This document shows positions 10,229 to 18,044 of a stretch of DNA of 64,000 bases, piece by piece. The notes below the pieces were generated by a model. The model made no database searches, was not told the DNA's origin, and saw nothing but the letters and a program-made list of their open reading frames with translations. Location of the stretch: NCBI RefSeq assembly GCF_034314085.1, contig NZ_JAVIWI010000001.1:3348001-3412000 (forward strand), written 5' to 3'. The stretch is from Undibacterium sp. 5I1 (GTDB lineage Bacteria > Pseudomonadota > Gammaproteobacteria > Burkholderiales > Burkholderiaceae_D). Each line of letters starts with the position of its first letter. Position 1 is the first letter of the stretch. The position numbers and the translations under genes were made by a program.

Positions 10229-11950
10229 TCATACCGCCCCAGCAGTATTTGATTCAGCCGAAACAACTCTATTACGACCAAGCGCCTTTGCGCTGTATAA
10301 AGCGTGATCAGCTCTGTCTACCAAAGCTTCGAGCAAGCGCCCTTCTTCTGGAATCAGTACTGCCACACCAATGCTTACCGTGACATAACCATAGTGCGAA
10401 CTCGCGTGTGGCAAAGCGCTGCTGGCGATCGCCTCGCAAATCGTATTGGCTAATATCATCGCGCTGCTGAAATCAGTTTCTGCGGCAATCAGGACAAATT
10501 CTTCACCGCCATAGCGGGCCACCAAATCGCTGGCACGACGAGAATTGGACTTTAATATGTTCGATACTTTGCGCAGGCATTCATCACCAGCCAGATGACC
10601 ATAATGATCGTTATATTTTTTAAACCAATCCACATCCAGCATCAGCAATGCAATTGGGTGTTTATTGCGCATAGCTCGCAGCCATTCGCTAGCGAGTACC
10701 TCATCAAAGCGACGACGGTTGGCAATACCCGTCAGCCCATCCGTTGCGCTGATGGCAGCGAGTTTACTGTTTGCCAGTTCCAGATCGCGGGTTCGCTCGT
10801 TGACGCGCTCTTCTAGCCGTTCATTATTTTCATGGACTTTACTTGCCATTTCATTGAACTTGGCAGAGAGCGCGGTGATCTCGTCTTTGCCTTCATAGGT
10901 CATGCGTATCTGATAGTTGCCAGTCTCGGTTTCTTTCATGATAGCGATTAGTTTTTTGAGCGGCATGGCGATACTGCGCGAGATCACCAGCGACAACAAA
11001 ATCGCAAAGATAAAACACAGCAATCCGATCAAAATCATCTTATTTCTGACCGACTCAGCCTCTGCAATCAGGTTGTGCAAAGGGATCGTGCTGATAACGT
11101 ACCAGCCCGTGTTCGGGATGCGGGAAAAAGCAGCAAGATAGGTGTTGCTGCCTTGATCGGCATAAGAGGTAAAGTTGGTGTCAATACCGTTTTTTAGACT
11201 TGCTGCAACCTGCTCCAGAAGTAGCGGCTCAATCACCATATTGATCGATTTATTCGACGAGGTAATTAACTCGCCATTTGTACCGTTCACTACGAAGGTA
11301 TTGGCATTACTTCCCAAATCAACGTTATCAAAAATAGTCGAGAAATAAGAAGGCTTTATGCCCACGAATAAGGTACCCGCCAGATGATTATTGGCTTTGA
11401 TATGCATAGTCCGCAGCATGACCACACTTTTTTGTCCGGCTGAAATACTGTAAGTGCACCAATACGGGCGACCATGCATGAATGGCGCTTTAGTGACGAC
11501 GTCCACCACGCCTTTGCCCAACTGCGAAAATACTTGTGAATCGAGGATACGATTCTCGCGGTCCAAAAAATATTTTTGATTGATATAAGTGAAGGAACCG
11601 TATTTTTCTATTAAGGCTTTGGTTAGATCTGAGCGGGCAGTGATTTTAGCAGCCTCATCATCACCGTCATAATTGTCTAACGCATTTTGTACCCGGTCGG
11701 AGAGTACTAATTCTTCACTAGCAGTTTCTATTCTGCCCATTTGCAATTGGATATTCTTAGATACCTGCTTGACTATCTCCGTAGAAAATAACCTTGCCTT
11801 GTCTTGAATTGCCTTGCTTGATTCGAGATAAGAAATATAACCAGAAACAATCAAAGGTAATAACGACAGCAATATAAAAGAGATCGTCAGCCGATATCGG
11901 ATTTCTATTTTTCTTAATCCTGATGAAAAAAAATCTAGTAGCGCGCGCAT
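10229..11950 (-). CDS. Membrane sensor diguanylate cyclase (periplasmic sensor, HAMP, GGDEF)
   Basis: Makes c-di-GMP from two GTP. The order is TM1 (about 21-42), a 260-residue periplasmic region that looks like a double-Cache sensor, TM2 (304-325), HAMP (about 326-380), a short coiled coil, and GGDEF (about 400-565). The active site is GGEEF (481-485), an accepted functional variant. An RxxD inhibitory site (RASD, 472-475) lies five residues before it, so product inhibition is likely. It lies 71 bases downstream of a periplasmic binding-protein gene on the same strand, suggesting that the binding protein presents a ligand to this sensor. Confidence 0.92.
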   Translation of the reverse strand: MRALLDFFSSGLRKIEIRYRLTISFILLSLLPLIVSGYISYLESSKAIQDKARLFSTEIVKQVSKNIQLQMGRIETASEELVLSDRVQNALDNYDGDDEAAKITARSDLTKALIEKYGSFTYINQKYFLDRENRILDSQVFSQLGKGVVDVVTKAPFMHGRPYWCTYSISAGQKSVVMLRTMHIKANNHLAGTLFVGIKPSYFSTIFDNVDLGSNANTFVVNGTNGELITSSNKSINMVIEPLLLEQVAASLKNGIDTNFTSYADQGSNTYLAAFSRIPNTGWYVISTIPLHNLIAEAESVRNKMILIGLLCFIFAILLSLVISRSIAMPLKKLIAIMKETETGNYQIRMTYEGKDEITALSAKFNEMASKVHENNERLEERVNERTRDLELANSKLAAISATDGLTGIANRRRFDEVLASEWLRAMRNKHPIALLMLDVDWFKKYNDHYGHLAGDECLRKVSNILKSNSRRASDLVARYGGEEFVLIAAETDFSSAMILANTICEAIASSALPHASSHYGYVTVSIGVAVLIPEEGRLLEALVDRADHALYSAKALGRNRVVSAESNTAGAV

Positions 11951-12021
11951 AGTAAACTAGCCATTTCTAGTAACGTTTTCTGTCGAAATTTAGCTTGTAT
12001 TGACATGTAGGATTGCCTGAT

Positions 12022-13335
12022 TCATTGATTATTTTTCTTGGCTTCATCTTTGACGGAGGCATCTAATGCGTAGGCTGCCTCCTGCGGTGTTTTCTTGCCA
12101 AACAATACACCTAACAACAAGGGATGCAAGATTTCTATTGTCTCTGCAGGTAAGGACGAATAATAAGGATTTGCTGTCAGCGGATACTGACTCACCTTGG
12201 CGATGTAATCCAGAATTTGCGGATCACTGACAATCTTGCCTTCAGTTTTCTTAAATGGAGAAATATTCTGGCGCTTATTCTGCTGAATAGCGTATCCCTT
12301 ACCATTCATAAAATCTAAAAATTTCAGCGCCGCCTGCTTATTGGGTGTGTCGCATACGGCAAACCCCGTCTCATTGCCAATCACAGGTACCACGGTCTGA
12401 TCAGCATCGTTCCAAGGCGGGATAAAAATCCCAGAGGTAAAGCCCTTGCCGTTCATTAATAACCCAGCCGCCCAGGTACCATGAAAAGCCATCGCTGTTT
12501 TACCCTCAGTAAATAGCTTAATGCCGTCGTCATAATTAGTATTCATGTAGCTGGGTTGGACATAACCACGATCGGCGACCAGCTTGATCCGTTCAAATAT
12601 CTCCGCAACTTCTGGCGTATTCAAATCCAACATGCCGTGGGCGATTTTGTTTTTCCAGTCAGGATTTTTGGCGACGACATTATTTGCAAAGCCAAAACTA
12701 AACGGCCCGTTACCCAACATATTCGGGAACCCGCCATTCCACATGATAGGGATGAAACCCGCTTTTTTAAGGCGCTCGCAGACCTCTAAGAATTCTTCAA
12801 AATTACCCGGTGGTTTGCTGATGCCCGCTTTTGCAAACATCTCCCGGTTGTAGTACATCAAGGTCGCAGCGACGCCGCCAGAAATACCATAGTAGCGCCG
12901 TTTGGATGATGTCCAGTCAGGTTTTAATGAGTCCAGCATATTATTCCACGAGGTAGTCTCACCAAGGTCAATCAAAATTCCCTGATCTGCGAGTCTGGCA
13001 GCGTAGGCGTTAGGATTGATAGAAATAATATCGGGAAGATGATCTGCTGCGATTTTTGGTTTGAGATTTTCTTCCACAGAATCACCGATCATAAACTGCA
13101 CATCGACTTTGATCGTTGGGTTTTCCTGGCTGAATTGATCGGCGATACGCTGCATTTCTTCTGGCCAATCAGGCGCCCAGATTAAAGCGGTAATAGTGGT
13201 TTGTGGCACTGGCTTGCTAGTAGCTACCGTTTGCTCCGCTGGCTTATTACATGCAACGCTAATGCAAACAAGCATAGCTAAAGGCAGTTGAACGAAGAGC
13301 GTCTTGGTGATGCCGTTATTTGCTGCTTTATGCAT
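12022..13335 (-). CDS. Lipoprotein extracellular solute-binding protein, family 1
   Basis: A 437-residue periplasmic binding lipoprotein of the sugar/oligosaccharide type. The signal peptide ends in a lipobox (SVAC, lipidated C29). The mature part shows family features such as LIWAPDWPEEMQRIADQFSQ, ENPTIKVDVQF, YYGISGGVAATLMYYN and GKTAMAFHGTW. No ABC permease or ATPase gene lies nearby, which argues against a simple transport role. The downstream gene, on the same strand 71 bases away, is a periplasmic-sensor diguanylate cyclase, so a role as ligand-binding co-sensor is plausible. The ligand cannot be told from sequence. Confidence 0.88.
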   Translation of the reverse strand: MHKAANNGITKTLFVQLPLAMLVCISVACNKPAEQTVATSKPVPQTTITALIWAPDWPEEMQRIADQFSQENPTIKVDVQFMIGDSVEENLKPKIAADHLPDIISINPNAYAARLADQGILIDLGETTSWNNMLDSLKPDWTSSKRRYYGISGGVAATLMYYNREMFAKAGISKPPGNFEEFLEVCERLKKAGFIPIMWNGGFPNMLGNGPFSFGFANNVVAKNPDWKNKIAHGMLDLNTPEVAEIFERIKLVADRGYVQPSYMNTNYDDGIKLFTEGKTAMAFHGTWAAGLLMNGKGFTSGIFIPPWNDADQTVVPVIGNETGFAVCDTPNKQAALKFLDFMNGKGYAIQQNKRQNISPFKKTEGKIVSDPQILDYIAKVSQYPLTANPYYSSLPAETIEILHPLLLGVLFGKKTPQEAAYALDASVKDEAKKNNQ

Positions 13336-13488
13336 GTATTTTTCCGGCTTGGCTGTAGTATCTACAGCATCTATAAGATCAACAATTCAATGTCTATTGA
13401 AGCACAACTTTCCGACCAGAAGATACGACTCATTGGCGGAAAATCAGATAAAAGCGCACTACTTTCGAGACTGTTGTAAGCGCTTGTA

Positions 13489-14388
13489 TTAAGAAACTTG
13501 ATTCTGTTGGGTCGCTTGGGTAATCGCTAATACTGCCGGATGCGTCAATTTGCGTTGTACAGAAATCGCATAAAACTGCTCGCGAATCTCGTCAGTATGC
13601 CCCACCTGCTGCACATCGTATTGACGTATAACCATATCAGCAATGGCAGATGGCGCCGCAAAAAAACCGGCCCCCGCTTGACCGAAGGCGCTCATCAGAG
13701 CGCTATCATCAAATTCTCCGGCAATTCGCGGGTGTAGTTGCTTTTCGTTCAGCCAAAACATCAGTTTAGAACGTAAGGCAGAATCTTCTCCGGGCAATAA
13801 AATAGGCGCGCCCTGCAAACACGCAGGAAATGCCTCGCCATATTGCTGCGCCAGAGCAGCCGTCGCAAAAAAACTAATGCCACACTCTCCAAGCTGATGA
13901 TTAAATCCACGTACATTGACCGTGGGTGGCATCGGGCTATCAGTAATCACAATATCGAGCTTGTGCAAAGCCAGCTCAGCAAGTAAGACATCGAGCTTGC
14001 CCTCGCGGCAATTGATCCGCAAAGTTTGCGGTAACGCTAAGGCAGGTTCTAACAAACGATAAGCAACGGCTTTAGCTACCGCATCTGACACGCCAACACG
14101 CAGTTGTAGCGTGCGCGCGGTTGGTCTGTGCTGCAATACTTCTTCCAGCTCTTGTCCCAAAGAAAAAATCTCTTCTGCGTAACCCAATACTAAGCGCCCC
14201 GCCTCGGTCAATTGCAAATTGCGACCTTGCTTCTTAAATAATTGCTCGCCTTGAATATCTTCAAACAAACTAATTTGACCGCTGATGGTTTGTGGTGTCA
14301 GGTTCAATTGCTCGCTAGCACGGGCAATACTGCCCGCTTTGGCAACGACCCAAAAATAATGCAGATGCTTGTAATTAAGGCTCGTCAT
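13489..14388 (-). CDS. nhaR: LysR-family regulator, NhaR type
   Basis: Transcription regulator with an N-terminal winged helix-turn-helix (SLNYKHLHYFWVVAKAGSIA) and a LysR substrate-binding domain. The helix-turn-helix region resembles NhaR closely: NYKHLHYFW and LTPQTISGQI are nearly diagnostic. In enterobacteria NhaR responds to sodium and activates the nhaA antiporter, but no antiporter lies in this window. The ATG at 14388 matches the family start; a GTG 12 bases upstream is possible. It is divergent from the BI-1 gene. Confidence 0.82.
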   Translation of the reverse strand: MTSLNYKHLHYFWVVAKAGSIARASEQLNLTPQTISGQISLFEDIQGEQLFKKQGRNLQLTEAGRLVLGYAEEIFSLGQELEEVLQHRPTARTLQLRVGVSDAVAKAVAYRLLEPALALPQTLRINCREGKLDVLLAELALHKLDIVITDSPMPPTVNVRGFNHQLGECGISFFATAALAQQYGEAFPACLQGAPILLPGEDSALRSKLMFWLNEKQLHPRIAGEFDDSALMSAFGQAGAGFFAAPSAIADMVIRQYDVQQVGHTDEIREQFYAISVQRKLTHPAVLAITQATQQNQVS

Positions 14389-14691
14389 CGTTGGCCGCAC
14401 CCAATAAAAATTGAATAGATTTAGGACTTACGCAAAATTGTCCCAGCAAGGCACTGCGGCGGTTTTGCATAAATTTTAAGATTACAATATTTCTAAACAC
14501 TTCGTTTTATACGAACTATTTATCAATTATATTCGACTTTTATTACTAATTGAGGCGCACTATACTTTGGTCACCTTGTATAAAAAGGCGAAAAACTTAC
14601 TTTCTGACTGGCATTATCGCTTGGTTAGTATTGGCAATGTCCGAATAAATAAGTTTAGCTTTTAAGGTTTTCCACATTTTAGGAGAAAAGC
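14389..14691. other. Divergent intergenic region nhaR / BI-1 family gene
   Basis: About 300 bases, AT-rich in the right half, which should carry both promoters. TATACT near 14570 is a possible -10 element but lacks a well-spaced -35. No gene or strong hairpin was seen. An AGGAG ribosome binding site precedes the rightward gene. Confidence 0.45.
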
Positions 14692-15378
14692 ATGAAAATT
14701 TTAGACCGTTCCGCCTTACGCAACGTGCAAACCGTGGATTACAGCGACAGCAATGTCGATGCTAGCCACAAAGTGTTACGCAACACTTATATGCTGCTTT
14801 CAATGACGCTGTTATTCAGCGCACTGACGGCCGCAGCCAGCATCGCTTTCGCCCTACCTAGCCCGGGCATGATTATTACGCTGGTTGGTTATTTTGGTCT
14901 GCTATTCCTAACTAATAAATTCCGAAATAGCGGCTTAGGCATCTTATTTGTCTTTGCACTGACAGGCTTCATGGGATTGACCATAGGACCAATCATCAGC
15001 CATTACCTCGGTATGGCAGGCGGTGCAGGGATTGTGATGAGCGCAATGGGGTTGACGGGCGCTATTTTTTTATCTTTGTCTGCGTATGTGCTGGTGAGCA
15101 AACGTGATTTTAGCTTTATGGGTGGCTTTTTGATGATCGGTATGCTGGTCGCTTTTGTGGCAAGTCTGGGCGCAATTTTCTTCCAAATCCCCGCATTGTC
15201 ATTAACGATCTCTGCTGCGATGGTATTGCTCATGTCTGGCATGATTTTATTTGAAACTAGCAACATCATTCGCGGTGGCGAAACCAATTACATCATGGCT
15301 ACAGTTAGCTTATACGTCACGATCCTTAACCTTTTCCTGAGTCTGTTGCAATTATTGGGTTTTATCGATAAAGAATAA
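14692..15378 (+). CDS. Bax inhibitor-1/YccA family integral membrane protein
   Basis: 228 residues, nearly all membrane-embedded, with about seven hydrophobic segments. It fits the bacterial BI-1/YccA (UPF0005) family, including the conserved early region HKVLRNTYMLLSMTLLFSAL and a charged C-terminal tail (FIDKE). E. coli YccA modulates FtsH proteolysis and some relatives are calcium leak channels; the role here is not known. A good ribosome binding site (AGGAG) precedes the ATG. The terC gene follows after 132 bases that contain a strong hairpin. Confidence 0.9.
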   Translation: MKILDRSALRNVQTVDYSDSNVDASHKVLRNTYMLLSMTLLFSALTAAASIAFALPSPGMIITLVGYFGLLFLTNKFRNSGLGILFVFALTGFMGLTIGPIISHYLGMAGGAGIVMSAMGLTGAIFLSLSAYVLVSKRDFSFMGGFLMIGMLVAFVASLGAIFFQIPALSLTISAAMVLLMSGMILFETSNIIRGGETNYIMATVSLYVTILNLFLSLLQLLGFIDKE

Positions 15379-15384
15379 AGTTCA

Positions 15385-15437
15385 GCTGGGGTGCGCATAT
15401 TGCAAAAAACATCTTGCATAAAACCGTGTGCCCCAGC
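15385..15437 (+). other. Strong hairpin between BI-1 and terC genes
   Basis: GCTGGGG (15385-15391) pairs perfectly with CCCCAGC (15431-15437), and the stem continues with G-U pairs (TGCGC/GTGTG). Inside is a second small stem, TGCAA...TTGCA. No T-run follows, so it is not a standard terminator. It could be an RNA element controlling terC, a mRNA-stability hairpin, or a Rho-related pause. It does not match the yybP-ykoY manganese riboswitch found before terC/alx genes elsewhere. Confidence 0.5.
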
Positions 15438-15510
15438 CAAACGTCACTCTGTATAGACCACACATAACCTATACCACTTCTTCTACCAAACCGGTTTAAT
15501 AGGAAATTCA

Positions 15511-16464
15511 ATGATTCACAGTATCGCGCAACCTTGGATGTGGGCAGTTTTTATTGCTTTCGTCTTGGGCATGCTTGTACTCGACGTAGTTGCCCTAGGC
15601 GGTTCGCGTTCACATAAAGTTAGCGTAAAAGAAGCTGCTATCTGGTCAGCTGTCTGGGTCAGCCTGGCCTTACTGTTTGACTTTGGCCTATGGATGTATT
15701 TGACGGACACTTTCGGGCGCGCTGTAGCAGATGCTAAAGCAATGGAATTTTTGGCAGGTTACGTTATTGAAAAATCCTTGTCCGTCGATAACGTATTCGT
15801 CTTTCTGCTGATTTTTGGTCACTTTGCTGTGCCGCTGCAATATCAGCGCAAAGTATTGTTATATGGCGTATTGGGTGCCATCGTCATGCGCATCGCGATG
15901 ATCCTGGCTGGCACGTGGGTAGTCACACAATTTGCTTGGGTACTGTATTTGTTCGGTGTATTTTTGCTGGTTACGGGTTTCCGTATGTTGGTCGCAGCAG
16001 AAAAAGAACCTGATTTAAATGCAAACCCTGTCCTGCGCTTTTTGAAGAAATGGATACCATTTACTGAGGATTTCCGTAAAGAAAAGTTCAGCGTAGTAGA
16101 AAACGGCAAACGCGTTTTTACTCCATTACTGTTAGTCCTGATTTTAATCGAAGTATCCGACGTGATCTTTGCGGTTGATTCAATTCCAGCAATTTTTGCA
16201 GTTACTACCGATCCGTTTATCGTATTTACGTCTAATATTTTTGCGATTATGGGTCTACGTGCACTGTATTTCTTGTTGGCAGATATGGCGAACCGCTTCC
16301 ACTTATTAAAATTTGGTCTCGCCTTTGTATTGATGTTCGTCGGTATAAAAATGCTCATCGTAGAGTGGATGCACATACCTACAGCTATCTCGTTATTGGT
16401 TATCGGCAGCATTCTGGCAAGTTCTATTGTAGCCAGCCTAGTTGCCACTCGCAGCAAAAACTAG
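15511..16464 (+). CDS. TerC/Alx family membrane protein
   Basis: 317-residue TerC family protein with about nine hydrophobic segments. Typical stretches are VIEKSLSVDNVFVFLLIF, the acidic membrane motif SDVIFAVDSIPAIFAVT, and IFAIMGLRALYFLLADM. Family members are linked to tellurite resistance and, for E. coli Alx and Bacillus MeeF/MeeY, to manganese export, often serving secreted metalloenzymes. The conserved in-membrane aspartates are present. Metal export is inferred from the family. Transcription may be shared with the BI-1 gene upstream. Confidence 0.92.
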   Translation: MIHSIAQPWMWAVFIAFVLGMLVLDVVALGGSRSHKVSVKEAAIWSAVWVSLALLFDFGLWMYLTDTFGRAVADAKAMEFLAGYVIEKSLSVDNVFVFLLIFGHFAVPLQYQRKVLLYGVLGAIVMRIAMILAGTWVVTQFAWVLYLFGVFLLVTGFRMLVAAEKEPDLNANPVLRFLKKWIPFTEDFRKEKFSVVENGKRVFTPLLLVLILIEVSDVIFAVDSIPAIFAVTTDPFIVFTSNIFAIMGLRALYFLLADMANRFHLLKFGLAFVLMFVGIKMLIVEWMHIPTAISLLVIGSILASSIVASLVATRSKN

Positions 16465-16792
16465 TTTTACTTGTATCGATCCCTTTTGGGCGCATTACCG
16501 ATTTTGGTGGTGCGCTCTTTTTTTATATAGAGTTCCTAGTCGAGCGACGACAAGTATGAAGTTGTCGCTGCAATGTTTATACTCAAATCAAGACGAGATT
16601 ATTCATTTGAATGCGGCATACCGCTGTATTTCTAAGACGTAATAACGGTCTGATAGAAAATCTAGGTTTGATTAAACCGCTCTTCTCAGAAAATATAGAC
16701 ACAAAAAAAACCCACGATTTGCTTCGTGGGTTTTTTAATTTTAGCCAACTAACTACAATTAGCTTAACGCAGCTTAAATTACTTAATACGAA
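16465..16792. other. Intergenic region between terC and PEP-CTERM gene
   Basis: About 330 bases between convergent genes. It holds the bidirectional terminator at 16703-16736 and no supported gene. Confidence 0.6.
16703..16736. terminator. Bidirectional intrinsic terminator
   Basis: ACCCACGA and TCGTGGGT form an 8-bp stem flanked by an A-run on one side and a T-run on the other. It can therefore end transcription of terC from the left and of the PEP-CTERM gene from the right. Confidence 0.9.
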
Positions 16793-17608
16793 TTATGATT
16801 TACGACGACGTATAAAACTCAAACCTGCCAGACCCAATCCAAGCAATGCGAGTGATGCTGGCTCAGGCACATTACCAGGGACATCTTCAATTGGCTTGCC
16901 ACCGATAGTAATGCCATCAAATGCCAAACCTGTTTGATAAGCAGTGTCAACGTAATTAGCAGTACCAAATTCCAAATAATAATTACCTGCCGCTGCGACG
17001 TTATAAGTCGAAGATACCCAACCAGTGTAACCACAACCATTGCTGTAGCAAGTACCACTGCTGCTGCCCAAAGGCGCCCAAGAAGGTGCACCAGGAACAA
17101 TTGTCACTACGCCTGGATTAATCGTTGCTGCAATACCTGGCATACCAAATCCTGGAACACTATTGCCGTTTGGTGTAGTTCTCGCTGTAAAAAGCAAAGC
17201 GATCTGGTTCAAGGAAGAGTCTAACAAACGAGCCCAAGCATAATCAGAAAAACCAGCGCCATCAGAAGTGACGAAGTCAAAACTGAAATTCAATGCGTCG
17301 CCAGCATTAGATGAAAACAAAGTACTGCGCAATGTAGAACCGTTAGTGCTGGAAGCACCAACTGCTGCCAATACATTTCCAGATACGCCACCGTTAGTAG
17401 AAACCCAGCCGTATTTGCTGCTGCCAACTGGCGACAAACCAACTACGCCATTTGCACCGGAAGTACTGCAACCACCAGTACATACCCAGCCTGATGGCAG
17501 ACCACCGTCAAATATCGCAGCAGATGCATTACCTGCCACGGCGACAGCGCCCAGAGTCAATGCTATTGCCAAACTCAATTTTTTTGCAGATTTTTTTAAA
17601 ATGTTCAT
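16793..17608 (-). CDS. PEP-CTERM sorting-domain surface protein
   Basis: 271-residue exported protein. An N-terminal signal peptide (ending near ASA) leads into a Gly/Ser/Thr-rich beta domain with three paired cysteines. The C-terminus is a textbook PEP-CTERM tail: the VPEPASLALLG motif, a short hydrophobic helix, and the basic end RRRKS. Such proteins are processed by exosortase and linked with exopolysaccharide production and floc or biofilm formation. No exosortase gene lies in the window. The function of the mature domain is unknown. It has its own terminator. Confidence 0.9.
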   Translation of the reverse strand: MNILKKSAKKLSLAIALTLGAVAVAGNASAAIFDGGLPSGWVCTGGCSTSGANGVVGLSPVGSSKYGWVSTNGGVSGNVLAAVGASSTNGSTLRSTLFSSNAGDALNFSFDFVTSDGAGFSDYAWARLLDSSLNQIALLFTARTTPNGNSVPGFGMPGIAATINPGVVTIVPGAPSWAPLGSSSGTCYSNGCGYTGWVSSTYNVAAAGNYYLEFGTANYVDTAYQTGLAFDGITIGGKPIEDVPGNVPEPASLALLGLGLAGLSFIRRRKS

Positions 17609-17909
17609 TTTTTCCTCACATGTTATTGATGATTATGGTTGAAGCTGATTGTCAATAAAGCACTTATCATGCCAAATTGGGATCAAGCATTGAATCCTTT
17701 TAAATTCAATCACTTACAATAATATTTGTTGCAATAAAAACTATTAATCCCGGTGTGCGTAATATTTATCGACAAAAAATTAACGCTCAGGAATCAAAAT
17801 GATGGCTCTGACATCCACTTTATTAAAATCGTATTAGCAAGTAACAAAAATGCATAAGGGAAACAAGCCAATCCTGCTCCAGACTAAATTTGTCGCACTC
17901 TCTTTATCG
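17609..17909. other. Divergent intergenic region PEP-CTERM gene / metH riboswitch
   Basis: About 300 AT-rich bases between the PEP-CTERM start and the metH promoter. No gene, repeat or strong hairpin was seen in it. Confidence 0.5.
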
Positions 17910-17915
17910 TATAAT
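17887..17915 (+). promoter_or_regulatory. Promoter of the metH riboswitch transcript
   Basis: A perfect -10 box TATAAT lies at 17910-17915. Upstream -35 matches are weak; AATTTG gives a 17-base spacing. Transcription would begin near 17921, immediately before the riboswitch aptamer, which supports the assignment. Confidence 0.6.
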
Positions 17916-17920
17916 CTTTA

Positions 17921-17978
17921 ACTTGCGCCGATTTGATACTCAGATTGCGGGCGCGTAATAAGTGCAGCTAAAAGGAAC
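17921..17978 (+). promoter_or_regulatory. SAM-II (SAM-alpha) riboswitch aptamer upstream of metH
   Basis: Stem P1 is formed by GCGCC (17925-17929) and GGCGC (17950-17954). The first loop begins GATTTGA and ends ATTGC, as in SAM-II RNAs. The 3' segment reads GTAATAAGTGCAGCTAAAAGG, matching the conserved TGATAAATGTAGCTAAAAAGG-type pseudoknot strand of known SAM-II aptamers in order and spacing. SAM-II binds S-adenosylmethionine and usually controls methionine biosynthesis genes; metH starts about 65 bases downstream. SAM-V RNAs share part of this core and are the main alternative. The match was made by eye to remembered sequences. Confidence 0.85.
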
Positions 17979-17979
17979 G

Positions 17980-18023
17980 CCCGGTCCCGCCTGCATTTTT
18001 TGTATGAGCTGATCGGGTTTTTT
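17980..18023 (+). terminator. Attenuator terminator of the metH riboswitch
   Basis: CCCGGTC (17980-17986) pairs with GATCGGG (18011-18017), followed by TTTTTT (18018-18023), between the SAM-II aptamer and the metH start. CGCCC (17978-17982) could instead pair with GGGCG (17949-17953) in the aptamer stem, giving a plausible antiterminator that is excluded when SAM is bound. The arrangement predicts premature termination when SAM is plentiful. Confidence 0.8.
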
Positions 18024-18044
18024 GTTTCATTAAGAGCATCTTCC

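Noticed and set aside
15379..15510. yybP-ykoY manganese riboswitch before terC
   Set aside because: The conserved GGGGAGUAG-type loop is absent; only an unrelated hairpin is present.
18000..18044. Upstream extension of metH
   Set aside because: It would translate the riboswitch terminator, and the added residues are not found in MetH proteins.
17887..18044. Cobalamin or SAH riboswitch upstream of metH
   Set aside because: No B12-box or SAH-type conserved core; the sequence fits SAM-II instead.
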